Positions 29,468 through 37,669 are shown, numbered from the stretch's first letter. The stretch: 64,000 nt of DNA from Lactobacillus rodentium (GCF_003423665.1 NZ_BFBY01000002.1:154228-218227); one strand, 5' to 3'. A program made the numbers and translations. Notes: a model not told the origin generated them from the sequence alone.

Positions 29468-30394
29468 ATGAACGATGCTGAAGAATTATTACATGATCTC
29501 GATATGCTTTTAAAAGAAAGCAATTTTACTAAAGCAGCTCAACAGCTTTATATTTCTCAACCTTATCTAACTCAGTTGATCAAACGGATTGAGAAAAAAG
29601 TTGGTGCTAAGATTATTAATCGCGATACTAAACCCTTCTCCCTTACTGAAGCAGGTTTAATTTATTATAAATATCTAGAAAATGTTTCTTATAACGACCA
29701 ACAACTAGAGAGAAAACTTGCCCAGTTCTCCCATCCAGAAAAGGAAGTAATTAAGATTGGAATCTTAGAAAGTCTTGGTTCATATCTTCTGCCCGAAATC
29801 TTGCCGACTTTTTTAAACAAACATCCCAATGCTGAAATTCAGCTCTTTGAAGCCTTTCCTCGCAAAACAGAGCGTCGACTTTTAAATGAAGAAATAGATT
29901 GCTATATTGGGCAAACTCCTGAGGCAATTAGTCGGGGTTTTGATGTTTATACAAATGGTGGTGAACAATACTATATTGTTATCCCTGCTAATTCAAAATA
30001 TTTTCAGACAGATAAATTTATTTTGGCAGAAGATGAGTTGGATATTAAGGAATTACTTGAGCAACCATTAGTTTTAAGTCAGCCAGAGTCAGCCATACGC
30101 CACCAAATTAATGGTTTATTTCAAAAATATAATGTCACTCCAAAAATTGTGATGGAAAGTAATAGTGTAATCACGGTTGCTAATTTAGCAGTTAAAGGAA
30201 TTGGTTTGACTATTTCTTCAGCCAGTATTTTAAAACGACTCCAGCACCTTCCTATCAATTTGCTTCCCATTAATCGTAATCTTTTAATGATTAAATACTT
30301 TATTGCAATTAAGCAGGACAAAGACTATTCCCCTGCAATAACAGACTTAGTTAAAATCTTTCGTGATGCTAAACTTGAACAAAGTATTCATTAA
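29468..30394 (+). CDS. LysR-family transcriptional regulator
   Basis: A 308-residue regulator. The N-terminal winged helix-turn-helix (NFTKAAQQLYISQPYLTQLI) is followed by the periplasmic-binding-like effector domain (VIKIGILESLGSYLLPEILP). ATG 29468 is preceded by AGAGGTGAT at good spacing, so it is preferred over the TTG at 29441. It is divergent from the fumarate-reductase-like gene, the usual position of a LysR activator relative to its target. The inducer is unknown; a dicarboxylate is a reasonable guess. Confidence 0.93.
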   Translation: MNDAEELLHDLDMLLKESNFTKAAQQLYISQPYLTQLIKRIEKKVGAKIINRDTKPFSLTEAGLIYYKYLENVSYNDQQLERKLAQFSHPEKEVIKIGILESLGSYLLPEILPTFLNKHPNAEIQLFEAFPRKTERRLLNEEIDCYIGQTPEAISRGFDVYTNGGEQYYIVIPANSKYFQTDKFILAEDELDIKELLEQPLVLSQPESAIRHQINGLFQKYNVTPKIVMESNSVITVANLAVKGIGLTISSASILKRLQHLPINLLPINRNLLMIKYFIAIKQDKDYSPAITDLVKIFRDAKLEQSIH

Positions 30395-30483
30395 TCAACT
30401 AAAAAAATACTTAATATAATAATATTGAACTATAATAAATGGCGAAGGAATATAATAAAAGAATTATGAAAAGAGGAACAAAC

Positions 30484-30867
30484 ATGGCTGAATCAAACGA
30501 TAAGGCATTATTACGTGCAGGTTTTAATCTTCATAATGCCTTTAGTAACCTTCTCAATTTAATTAAGCAAGATCCCACTAATTGGACAAATTACATTGAT
30601 GAACAAATCGAGGATTTGTCTAGACTAATCTATGATTATCATAAAGTGGCGCTCAGAATTACTGAACACACCAGAAAAAATGGTTTACCAGATTATTTGG
30701 CCAAGAGTAATCATTTAAGTCTAGAATTAATGGATAAATTCAATGATGAAATCATTGCTTTCAACAATTTAATTGACGTAGGTACCCAACCCAAAACCTT
30801 TACCCAATTAATTGATGCTGTGAACGATGCCAACGGTGTGATGTTGCAAATTAAATTGAATCATTAA
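30484..30867 (+). CDS. Small helical protein of unknown function
   Basis: A 127-residue protein with no recognised family. ATG 30484 is preceded by AGAGGAACAAAC. The sequence is predicted from composition to be mostly helical and soluble (for example FNLHNAFSNLLNLIKQDPTNW and YIDEQIEDLSRLIYDYHKV), with no signal or membrane segment and no Cys. A TATAAT lies about 48 bp upstream of the start and a clear terminator follows, so it is its own unit. It sits between lysR and the leader of the ABC importer; context gives no clear role. Confidence 0.75.
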   Translation: MAESNDKALLRAGFNLHNAFSNLLNLIKQDPTNWTNYIDEQIEDLSRLIYDYHKVALRITEHTRKNGLPDYLAKSNHLSLELMDKFNDEIIAFNNLIDVGTQPKTFTQLIDAVNDANGVMLQIKLNH

Positions 30868-30890
30868 TTTATATTTTAAATTAGTGTCGG

Positions 30891-30922
30891 AGTCCCTATT
30901 ATATAAGAAGAGGGACTTTTTA
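30891..30922 (+). terminator. Terminator of the small unknown gene
   Basis: AGTCCCT and AGGGACT arms around a 13-nt loop, followed by TTTTTATTT, 23 bp after the stop at 30867. Confidence 0.85.
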
Positions 30923-30957
30923 TTTACCTTAAAATTAGCAATTTGAAATTATTTTTA

Positions 30958-30986
30958 TTGACAACTTATTTTTTATAAGTTAATCT
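30958..30986 (+). promoter_or_regulatory. Promoter of the ABC importer operon, with inverted repeat
   Basis: A consensus -35 TTGACA (30958-30963) is followed after 17 bp by TAATCT (30981-30986). The spacer is filled by a perfect inverted repeat, AACTTAT and ATAAGTT separated by TTTTT (30963-30981). It could be an operator for a LysR-type sulphur regulator or simply a structural repeat. Confidence 0.65.
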
Positions 30987-31017
30987 TATTCCATACTTTA
31001 AGTTAGGAGAACAAATT

Positions 31018-31107
31018 ATGTTTTACGTCCAAAACAACAATAATGCTGCATTATGTTGCTGTGGATCGCGTCTTATGCGACCCACTTTTTGGCGTGCTCA
31101 TAACTAA
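31018..31107 (+). CDS. 29-codon leader peptide with Cys-Cys-Cys
   Basis: A small reading frame begins at ATG 31018, with TTAGGAG 8 nt before it, and ends at TAA 31105-31107. It encodes MFYVQNNNNAALCCCGSRLM and nine further residues. Three adjacent Cys codons (TGT TGC TGT, 31054-31062) sit exactly at the foot of an RNA hairpin, the place expected for the control codons of a ribosome-stalling attenuator. Four Asn codons come earlier (31033-31044). The peptide is probably not functional in itself. It precedes an ABC importer whose binding protein resembles cystine receptors. Confidence 0.8.
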   Translation: MFYVQNNNNAALCCCGSRLMRPTFWRAHN

Positions 31108-31184
31108 AATGAGTTTCGAATAACAAAATTACGGGATATAAGCATAAGGCGCAAATTCGGATTAATCAGATTTGTGCCTTTTTT
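31061..31184 (+). promoter_or_regulatory. Cysteine-codon transcription attenuator
   Basis: Three competing structures can be drawn. Hairpin 1 pairs GTGGATCGC (31061-31069) with GCGACCCAC (31077-31085) with one mismatch. The antiterminator pairs GCGTCTTATGC (31068-31078) with GCATAAGGCGC (31142-31152), 11 pairs including one G-U. The terminator pairs AAGGCGCAAAT (31146-31156) with ATTTGTGCCTT (31170-31180) and then TTTT. Hairpin 1 excludes the antiterminator, which excludes the terminator. A ribosome stalled at the Cys codons would block hairpin 1 and allow read-through into the importer genes. Confidence 0.8.
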
Positions 31185-31218
31185 CTATCCCTTTTTAAAT
31201 AAAGGAGACAGTTTTTTT

Positions 31219-31914
31219 ATGTGGAAAATAATTGAAAGTTCAGTACCGCAAATGCTAGCAGCCGGATTTAAATATACGATCCCCCTAGCAATTATTTCAT
31301 TTTTCTTTGGGCTAATTTTAGCTTTGATAACAGCTTTAGTTAGACTAACTCGAAAAAAAGGACCTTTTCGGATAATAAAATGGATTTTTAGTTTTTATGT
31401 GTGGTTATTTCGTTCAACCCCACTTTTAGTTCAATTATTCATTGTCTTTTTTGGCTTACCATATTTCAAAATCAAGGGAATTTTTCCAAATGGAATTAAG
31501 TTAGAGCCCTTTACCGCTGGCATAATTACTTTTTCTTTAAACACTGGCGCGTATGCCTCAGAAACAATCAGAGCCGCTATTAGCTCAGTGCCAAAAGGTC
31601 AATGGGATGCAGGATTTGCCATGGGGATGTCCAAATTAAAAACTCTTTGGCGAATTATTTTACCCCAAGCATTTCGAGTTGCCCTGCCACCACTTTCAAA
31701 TAGTTTTATTAGCTTAGTTAAAGACACGTCTTTAGCTGCTTCAATCACAATTATGGAAATGTTTGCTGTTAGTCAACAATTAGCTGCCGAAAATTATCAA
31801 CCCTTATTGATGTACAGTTTGGTCGCTCTTATCTATGCTGCTTTCACAACAGTACTGACGTTTTTACAAAAATATTTAGAACATATCACTGACCGTTATG
31901 TAAAAGCCAACTAA
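31219..31914 (+). CDS. Polar amino acid ABC importer, permease (TcyB-like)
   Basis: A 231-residue membrane protein of the His/Glu/Gln/cystine permease family. Several membrane segments are clear (IPLAIISFFFGLILALITALV and following), and the EAA loop contacting the ATPase is QWDAGFAMGMSKLKTLWRIILPQAF. ATG 31219 follows AAAGGAGACAG. It is the first structural gene after the attenuator and is followed 13 bp later by the ATPase gene. Substrate is inferred from the leader and the binding protein: cystine or cysteine. Confidence 0.92.
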   Translation: MWKIIESSVPQMLAAGFKYTIPLAIISFFFGLILALITALVRLTRKKGPFRIIKWIFSFYVWLFRSTPLLVQLFIVFFGLPYFKIKGIFPNGIKLEPFTAGIITFSLNTGAYASETIRAAISSVPKGQWDAGFAMGMSKLKTLWRIILPQAFRVALPPLSNSFISLVKDTSLAASITIMEMFAVSQQLAAENYQPLLMYSLVALIYAAFTTVLTFLQKYLEHITDRYVKAN

Positions 31915-31927
31915 AACGGAGGTAAAA

Positions 31928-32674
31928 ATGAAATTAACTAATATCAATAAAACATTTGGCAATAAAAAAGTACTAAAAAATATTAATTTAGATTTTCCAA
32001 CGGGTAAGACAACTGTTTTAGTTGGACCTTCTGGATCCGGCAAATCGACGCTCTTGCGTACCTTAAATCTCTTAGTAACCCCAGAATGTGGACAATATGA
32101 ATTTGAAAAGCAAAAACTAGATTTTGCTAAAAAAATTAGTAATAAAGAAAAAATTTTTCTTCGGCAAAAAACTGGGATGGTTTTCCAAGATTATAACCTT
32201 TTTCCTACTAAAACTGTTTTAGGAAATATTATTGAGGGTCCGACCCAAGTTTTAAAAGAAGATAAAACTCATGCAATCACAACTGCACAACAATTATTGC
32301 AAAAAGTAGGACTAGCTGATTATGCAACTGCTTATCCGCATGAACTTTCAGGCGGACAAGCACAACGCGTTGCCATTGCACGAGCTTTAGCTATGAAGCC
32401 AAAATATATTTTATTAGATGAACCAACTTCTGCCCTTGATCCAGAATTAGAACTAAGTGTTTTAAAAGTTCTTTTACAGTTAGCAAGAGAAAAACAATCA
32501 ATGGCAATTGTGACTCACAATATGGTTTTTGCAAAAAAAATAGCAGACAAAATTATTTTTGTCGAAAATGGGGAAATTCTTTATGATGGCTCACCGACTG
32601 AATTTTTTGATCCTAATAATCCTAATCAGAGAATTCGCAATTTTATTAGCTCAATGACATTAGAAGATTTATAA
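31928..32674 (+). CDS. Polar amino acid ABC importer, ATPase (TcyC-like)
   Basis: A 248-residue ABC ATPase energising the importer. Walker A is GPSGSGKST near residue 33, the Q-loop is VFQDYNLF, the signature is LSGGQAQRV near residue 140 and Walker B is YILLDEPTSALDPE. It lies between permease and binding protein with GGAGG before its ATG, so the three genes form one operon. Confidence 0.94.
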   Translation: MKLTNINKTFGNKKVLKNINLDFPTGKTTVLVGPSGSGKSTLLRTLNLLVTPECGQYEFEKQKLDFAKKISNKEKIFLRQKTGMVFQDYNLFPTKTVLGNIIEGPTQVLKEDKTHAITTAQQLLQKVGLADYATAYPHELSGGQAQRVAIARALAMKPKYILLDEPTSALDPELELSVLKVLLQLAREKQSMAIVTHNMVFAKKIADKIIFVENGEILYDGSPTEFFDPNNPNQRIRNFISSMTLEDL

Positions 32675-32691
32675 AAAGGAGTTTATTTATC

Positions 32692-33480
32692 ATGAAAACT
32701 TGGAAGAAAATTACAATCGCAATTATCGCTCTTATCGTAGCTGGTTTTGGTATTTTTGCCTGGGCTAATAGTGTTAGGAATGACAAAAAGGCTGATACTA
32801 GTAAAAAGACCTTAATCATTGGACTTGAAGGAACCTATGCACCCTATTCTTATCGTAAAGATGGCAAACTCACTGGTTTTGAAGTTGAACTTGGTAAGGC
32901 CGTAGCTAAAGAAATGGGTATGAAAGCTAAATTTGTCCCTACTAAGTGGGATTCCTTAGTTGCAGGGCTGGGAACAGGGAAATTTGACCTGATTATGAAT
33001 GATATGACTCCAACACCTGAACGGGCTAAACATTACGATTATTCGATTCCGTATATCAAATCTCGTTCAATTTTAATTGTGCCAGCAAGCAGCAAAATTA
33101 AAGAAATTAAAGAAGTTAAAGGTAAAAGAATCGTTGCTGGTATTGGTACGGAAAATGCCGCAATTGCCAAAAAATATGGTGCAACCGTGGTACCTAATGG
33201 TGATTTTTCAACTGCTATTGGAATGGTTAGAGATGGGCGCGTAGATGGTGAAGTTAACTCAAGTGGTGCTTGGTATACTTATCGCAAAAAGAACAACACC
33301 AAAGGGTTAAAAGCTATTGATATTTCTAAAGATGTAAAGCCAGATGATATTTCGGCCCTCTTCAATAAAAAAGATACGAAGTTGCGCGCTTCTTATAATA
33401 AGGCAATGCAAAAATTACTGGATAATGGAACAGTAGCCAAACTTTCTAAGAAATATTTTGGTGCGGATCTTACTAAATAA
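32692..33480 (+). CDS. Substrate-binding protein of the importer (cystine-type)
   Basis: A 262-residue solute-binding protein. An N-terminal hydrophobic segment (residues 8-25) is followed by the binding fold. The stretches LEGTYAPYSYRKDGKLTGFEVE and TKWDSLVAGLGTGKFD match the pattern of cystine receptors such as FliY and TcyA. There is no lipobox Cys, unlike most Gram-positive binding proteins; the segment ends FAWANS. It is therefore either held by an uncleaved anchor or released. It is the last gene of the operon, before a bidirectional terminator. Confidence 0.9.
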   Translation: MKTWKKITIAIIALIVAGFGIFAWANSVRNDKKADTSKKTLIIGLEGTYAPYSYRKDGKLTGFEVELGKAVAKEMGMKAKFVPTKWDSLVAGLGTGKFDLIMNDMTPTPERAKHYDYSIPYIKSRSILIVPASSKIKEIKEVKGKRIVAGIGTENAAIAKKYGATVVPNGDFSTAIGMVRDGRVDGEVNSSGAWYTYRKKNNTKGLKAIDISKDVKPDDISALFNKKDTKLRASYNKAMQKLLDNGTVAKLSKKYFGADLTK

Positions 33481-33490
33481 AATTTGTATC

Positions 33491-33535
33491 AAAAAACTCC
33501 ATTACTGTTTAAATTAGCAGTAATGGAGTTTTTTA
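33491..33535. terminator. Bidirectional terminator between importer operon and trmB
   Basis: Arms ACTCCATTACTG and CAGTAATGGAGT close a 12-bp stem with A-runs on one side and T-runs on the other, serving convergent genes. Confidence 0.9.
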
Positions 33536-34192
33536 TTCTTCTACAAATGAAGCATGTAAACAATAAATTGGATTTCCTTTTTCAGCAAATTTATGTTCAT
33601 ATTCAGTTTCAACATTTCTTGCAGCAATTTCATCCTCATCATGATGTAAATCAACACTTACATGTTCAAATTTCATCCCATAATTATTGAGACTTACTAA
33701 ACTATATTCGAATAAACCACGATTATCAGTCTTAAATTCTAAGTGCCCTTCTGGCTTTAAAACTTTACGGTATTTATCTAAGAAGCTCTTGTAAGTTAAG
33801 CGACGTTTTTCGTGACGTGTTTTAGGCCAAGGATCAGAAAAGTTAAGATAAAGGACATCGACGCTGTTTTCTGGCAAGTAATAAGCGATATTAGCCGCAT
33901 CAGCACACATTAATTGCAAGTTGTCGATGCCTTCTTCAAGTTTAGTTCTTAAAATCATCCCGGCCGCAGTAGTCTGTAATTCTACGCCGATGAAATTCAT
34001 TTCGGGATGTTGTTTAGCCAAGGTCGTAATAAATTGACCCTTACCTGAACCAATTTCAATTGCTAAAGGTTTGGAGAAATCAGCAAATCTTTCTTCCCAA
34101 TTAATTTTTTCATCAATATTTGGTTCATTAAGAATAGCTTCTGGGTGTTCTTTAACTAATTTTTGCGCCCAAGGTTTATTTCTTAATCTCAT
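33533..34192 (-). CDS. trmB: tRNA (guanine-N7-)-methyltransferase TrmB
   Basis: A 219-residue SAM-dependent enzyme that makes m7G at position 46 of tRNAs. It has MRLRNKPWA at the N-terminus, the SAM-binding IEIGSGKGQFI near residue 40, and the family signature LNFSDPWPKTRHEKRRLT. It follows ecsB by 18 bp and may be co-transcribed with ecsAB. Confidence 0.96.
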   Translation of the reverse strand: MRLRNKPWAQKLVKEHPEAILNEPNIDEKINWEERFADFSKPLAIEIGSGKGQFITTLAKQHPEMNFIGVELQTTAAGMILRTKLEEGIDNLQLMCADAANIAYYLPENSVDVLYLNFSDPWPKTRHEKRRLTYKSFLDKYRKVLKPEGHLEFKTDNRGLFEYSLVSLNNYGMKFEHVSVDLHHDEDEIAARNVETEYEHKFAEKGNPIYCLHASFVEE

Positions 34193-34210
34193 GAAGTCTC
34201 CTTTTAATAA

Positions 34211-35419
34211 TTAGTATCTAACTTTTTTAAATAATTTTTCAATTCGTAATGGTAAATAACCATAAAGTAAGGCAAAAGTAAAAATTAATAATCCAATACT
34301 CATCCCAATTGCCAATAATTTTTGTGGTGAAAAGACAATAATTCCAGCACTAATTACTACCCATTCGATTAACATTCCTTTTTGTAAAACTCTGGCTAGA
34401 GCCTGTCCTCTTTTTGCCATCGGAATAGGCTGTACATGATACATGACATTATGTTCATAAACGATTCCTAAAGGAATTAACTGGTACAAGGTTAAGAAAA
34501 TAATCAAGGCGCCGATTGCACCAGCCCAAATGTAATCTTGCAGTGCCCAAGATAATAAGACTGAAAAGATCATCATTCTTAGTAACAAATTGCTATATTC
34601 TGGATCTCGTAAGAGTACTCTTTGATACAAGAAAGTATTTGGCGTTTGTTTTTTATGAGTAAGAAATACATCAAAGTATTTTCTTCGTTTAATCTTAACT
34701 TTCTTTTCTGGCACATCAGTAAACATACTGTAAAAACTATTAACTAAGTCTTGTCGTCTTTCTTCATAGTCAATGGCCTTATACCAATTAAAAGCCTTTC
34801 CTTGTTCGAAATGGGGCAAAATTCCCCACACAATTAGCGTTATGGCAAGATAGAGCCATGATAAGTAGTTAAGCTGAATCGACAATAAAATAAAAATATA
34901 GTTAACTAATAAGAACATCCAGTAATTGTAGTATTCCTTATTATTGAAATAAAAAGATCGAGCTACTAAATGGAACTGTATATCTTTAGCAAATACTAAA
35001 CCAATTGCTATTAAAACTAAGGCTAAAACTGACACACCTGCTCTTAATGTAGCAAACGGAAATAGCAAACCTGAAACTAAAACGATTAAGATAACTGGTA
35101 AAATCAAACTATGTCGATACAGAGGTTTGAAATACTCTTTTAGTTGATCATCTTCATTAAATAAAAATTGCTCATCAGCTCTTTTGAAGAGTGTGGCAAA
35201 ATTGCCAATTCCTAAAACTACTGTCCAAATTAAAGCAATTAATGGCTTATAAAACCAAAGATTATGAGGCCATTTCTTAATATTTTGAGCATACCAAAAC
35301 ATCAAGGCGCCAAATAAAAATATCAAAGCCAAAATAAAGAAGTCATTAAAAACAAGAGTTAAATAATGCATTGAACGTTTAAAATTGGCATTAAGCCGTT
35401 TTTTAATAATATTATTCAT
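34211..35419 (-). CDS. ecsB: ABC transporter permease EcsB
   Basis: A 402-residue polytopic membrane protein with hydrophobic segments clustered at residues 20-70, 100-145, 165-205 and in the last 120 residues. With EcsA it forms an exporter of unknown direct substrate. In Bacillus and Staphylococcus loss of Ecs disturbs intramembrane proteolysis, secretion and competence. It overlaps ecsA by 8 bp. Confidence 0.9.
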   Translation of the reverse strand: MNNIIKKRLNANFKRSMHYLTLVFNDFFILALIFLFGALMFWYAQNIKKWPHNLWFYKPLIALIWTVVLGIGNFATLFKRADEQFLFNEDDQLKEYFKPLYRHSLILPVILIVLVSGLLFPFATLRAGVSVLALVLIAIGLVFAKDIQFHLVARSFYFNNKEYYNYWMFLLVNYIFILLSIQLNYLSWLYLAITLIVWGILPHFEQGKAFNWYKAIDYEERRQDLVNSFYSMFTDVPEKKVKIKRRKYFDVFLTHKKQTPNTFLYQRVLLRDPEYSNLLLRMMIFSVLLSWALQDYIWAGAIGALIIFLTLYQLIPLGIVYEHNVMYHVQPIPMAKRGQALARVLQKGMLIEWVVISAGIIVFSPQKLLAIGMSIGLLIFTFALLYGYLPLRIEKLFKKVRY

Positions 35420-36155
35420 GCTTTTTTTGCTCCTGATTTAAAATTTGGTATAAGCGATCAAATGAATCAGTTGGTTTGAGTCCATAAAACTTACGGATTT
35501 CATCTAAACTGCCTTCAATTTGAATAGTACCACCATTTAAGACGGCAAACTTTTGTACAACTTCTTGTGCTTCAGCCAAAACGTGGGTAGTCATCAAGAC
35601 CATTTTATTTTGTTTGACAGCTTCTTTAATAAGGTCAATCAAATTAGCCACTGCAAGCGGATCTAAACCAGTAAAGGGTTCATCAATTACTAATAAATCC
35701 GCATTGGCCAAAAAGGCTGTTACGATCATTACCTTTTGCTTCATCCCTTTAGAAAAATTAATTGGTAACCAATCTAGTTTATTATCTAAGCGAAACATTT
35801 GGCATAATTCATGAGCTCGCTTCCAGGCTTGCTTTTTTTCTAACCCATAAGTAAGCATGACTAATTCCAAATGTTCTTTTAAGGTTAATTCCGGATAAAG
35901 AATTGGAGTTTCAGGAATATAAGCTACCATCTTCTTAAATTCACTAGGATTTTGCATTAATTTAACATCATTTAAACTAATACTCCCCTTTTGCATCCGC
36001 AGTAATCCGAGTAAATGCTTAATGGTAGTTGATTTACCCGCTCCATTCAAACCAATTAATCCGACCACCTGTCCTGGTTCAATGGTTAAATTTACATCTT
36101 TAATAACTTTAATCCCAGCGTAGCCACCGCTAAGATTTTGGATTTTTAATGACAT
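35412..36155 (-). CDS. ecsA: ABC transporter ATPase EcsA
   Basis: A 247-residue ABC ATPase: Walker A GLNGAGKST near residue 38, a slightly divergent signature NFSKGMKQK near residue 135, and Walker B ADLLVIDEPFTGLDP. Together with the overlapping ecsB it defines the Ecs system. The gene is divergent from hit, the same arrangement as in Bacillus. Confidence 0.93.
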   Translation of the reverse strand: MSLKIQNLSGGYAGIKVIKDVNLTIEPGQVVGLIGLNGAGKSTTIKHLLGLLRMQKGSISLNDVKLMQNPSEFKKMVAYIPETPILYPELTLKEHLELVMLTYGLEKKQAWKRAHELCQMFRLDNKLDWLPINFSKGMKQKVMIVTAFLANADLLVIDEPFTGLDPLAVANLIDLIKEAVKQNKMVLMTTHVLAEAQEVVQKFAVLNGGTIQIEGSLDEIRKFYGLKPTDSFDRLYQILNQEQKKHE

Positions 36156-36255
36156 TGTTCTTTCTCCTTACTGAAAAAACTTCCTTTATATGATAGCATG
36201 AACACTATAGTTACACTAAAATTTCTTAAATAAATTAAATAAATAGGAGTTCAAA

Positions 36256-36696
36256 ATGAATGATAATGAATTAGTCGACGATTGTCTTTTTTGTAAAATT
36301 ATTAGAGGTGAAATTCCTTCTTATACCGTTTTTGAAAATGATGATGTGAAGGCCTTTTTAGATATTTCACAAGTTACTAAGGGGCATACTCTTTTAGTAC
36401 CTAAAAAACATCTCACTAATATTTTTGATTATAGTCAAGCAGATGCTCAAAGATTCTTACAATACATCCCTGAAGTAGCCCAAGCAATTAAAAAATCAGA
36501 TCCAGAAATTAAAGGGTTAAACATTTTTGTTAATAATGGAGAGGTTGCTGGACAAGTTGTGATGCATTCTCATATTCACCTTGTACCACGCTATGGTGAC
36601 AAAGAGGCGGTTTCAGTTCCACATGTAGATAACGCAGATAATTACGATGAAGCTCGTTACCAAGAAGTAGCAGATGCCATAAAAGACAATCTATAA
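36256..36696 (+). CDS. hit: HIT-family nucleotide hydrolase
   Basis: A 146-residue Histidine Triad protein. The zinc-like CLFCKI near residue 12 is followed by the catalytic triad motif HSHIHLVPR near residue 105. HIT enzymes hydrolyse nucleotide phosphoramidates and dinucleotides such as AppppA. It is divergent from ecsA with a 100-bp intergenic region, and AGGAG precedes its ATG. Confidence 0.95.
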   Translation: MNDNELVDDCLFCKIIRGEIPSYTVFENDDVKAFLDISQVTKGHTLLVPKKHLTNIFDYSQADAQRFLQYIPEVAQAIKKSDPEIKGLNIFVNNGEVAGQVVMHSHIHLVPRYGDKEAVSVPHVDNADNYDEARYQEVADAIKDNL

Positions 36697-36793
36697 TATT
36701 ATCCTCTCCGCAATGAATGCGGTACAATATTAATTGAATAAGTATTTAAAATAATATTTTATTGTTACAAAAGTATAGATAGAGGTAATAAAA

Positions 36794-37261
36794 ATGGCAG
36801 GATTTTTAATTGGTGTAATTTCAGGTGCAGTTGTTGGTGGAGTTGCTTCTTTTGCAAAAGATCCACTTACTGGACGTCCTTTAAGAAAAGATGTACGTAA
36901 TACTGTTGATACTTTCACTGATTCAGTTCACCGTTTATCTAATATTTACAATGAACTTGAAGAAAAGAATAAAAAAGAAGGTAACAAGGAATCTCGCGCT
37001 AAAGTATTTACTGATGCATTTACAGCAGCTTCTTTCAAGGCTCTTGATCATAAGAAGGTCTTTGCAGCAATCAAGGATTACGTTCATGGTGAACGTCCAC
37101 AAGCTCAACCAGAAGAAGTTGATAAAGATGTAGACAGTACTACTAGTGCTTCTGAAGAAGAAGAACATAAGCCAACTGATACTGAAACTGGTGCTTCTGA
37201 AGAAGAACATAAAGAAACAGATGCAGCAACTGGTGCTTCTGAAGAAGAACATAAGGAATAA
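36794..37261 (+). CDS. YtxH-like protein with repetitive acidic tail
   Basis: A 155-residue protein with a short hydrophobic N-terminus (FLIGVISGAVVGGVASF) followed by DPLTGRPLRKDVRN, the layout of YtxH/general-stress proteins. The C-terminal 45 residues consist of three imperfect copies of a TGASEEEHKETD unit, encoded by DNA repeats of 42-45 bp at about 37142, 37187 and 37229. It is probably attached to the inner membrane. Function is unknown. The next gene starts 3 bp downstream and has the same architecture. Confidence 0.8.
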   Translation: MAGFLIGVISGAVVGGVASFAKDPLTGRPLRKDVRNTVDTFTDSVHRLSNIYNELEEKNKKEGNKESRAKVFTDAFTAASFKALDHKKVFAAIKDYVHGERPQAQPEEVDKDVDSTTSASEEEEHKPTDTETGASEEEHKETDAATGASEEEHKE

Positions 37262-37264
37262 AAA

Positions 37265-37594
37265 ATGAAATATTTTGCAAGCGGATTTGGTATTGGTACT
37301 ATTTTGGGCGTAGCTTCATCTTTTTTATATGATCCAGAAACAAATCAAAAAGTAAAAGATGATGTTAAAGATTGGTTAATTGGTGTAAAGGATGATAGCG
37401 TAGCATTAACTACTAATATTCAAAACACTAAATCTAGTCTAGCTGATTTGAAAGCTCAACTTCCTTCAGCAATGCGGACCCTTTCTTCTTTAGAAAAGAG
37501 AGTTCAAAAGTATGAAAGAAATATCCAACCACATCTTAACAAGATCAAAACGGATTTAAATCAGATTAATCAAACTATTGAAAATTTAAAGTAG
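37265..37594 (+). CDS. YtxH-like small membrane protein
   Basis: A 109-residue protein whose N-terminus (FASGFGIGTILGVASSFLYDPETNQKV) parallels that of the preceding gene: glycine-rich hydrophobic stretch, then Asp-Pro-Glu-Thr. The remainder is predicted coiled coil (LEKRVQKYERNIQPHLNKIK). The close spacing suggests a co-translated pair that may interact. No defined function. Confidence 0.8.
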   Translation: MKYFASGFGIGTILGVASSFLYDPETNQKVKDDVKDWLIGVKDDSVALTTNIQNTKSSLADLKAQLPSAMRTLSSLEKRVQKYERNIQPHLNKIKTDLNQINQTIENLK

Positions 37595-37632
37595 TTTTAT
37601 TTAATTTTATTTTTATTATTTGAATAATTTTT

Positions 37633-37669
37633 AAAGTCTCTTTGCTTTTTTGGGCATTGAGGCTTTTTT
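37633..37669 (+). terminator. Terminator after ytxH-like pair
   Basis: AAAGTCTC pairs with GAGGCTTT (one G-U) and is followed by TTTT. The prsA promoter probably overlaps it (TTGGGC at 37650, 18 bp, TATATT). Confidence 0.65.

Noticed and set aside
31033..31044. Asparagine-responsive control by the four Asn codons of the leader peptide
   Set aside because: A ribosome stalled at these codons would leave hairpin 1 free to form and favour termination; the Cys codons are the ones placed to block it. Not wholly excluded.
36708..36722. Hairpin CCGCA-ATGAA-TGCGG as terminator after hit
   Set aside because: Only 5 bp and no T-run follows on the plus strand; too weak to call.
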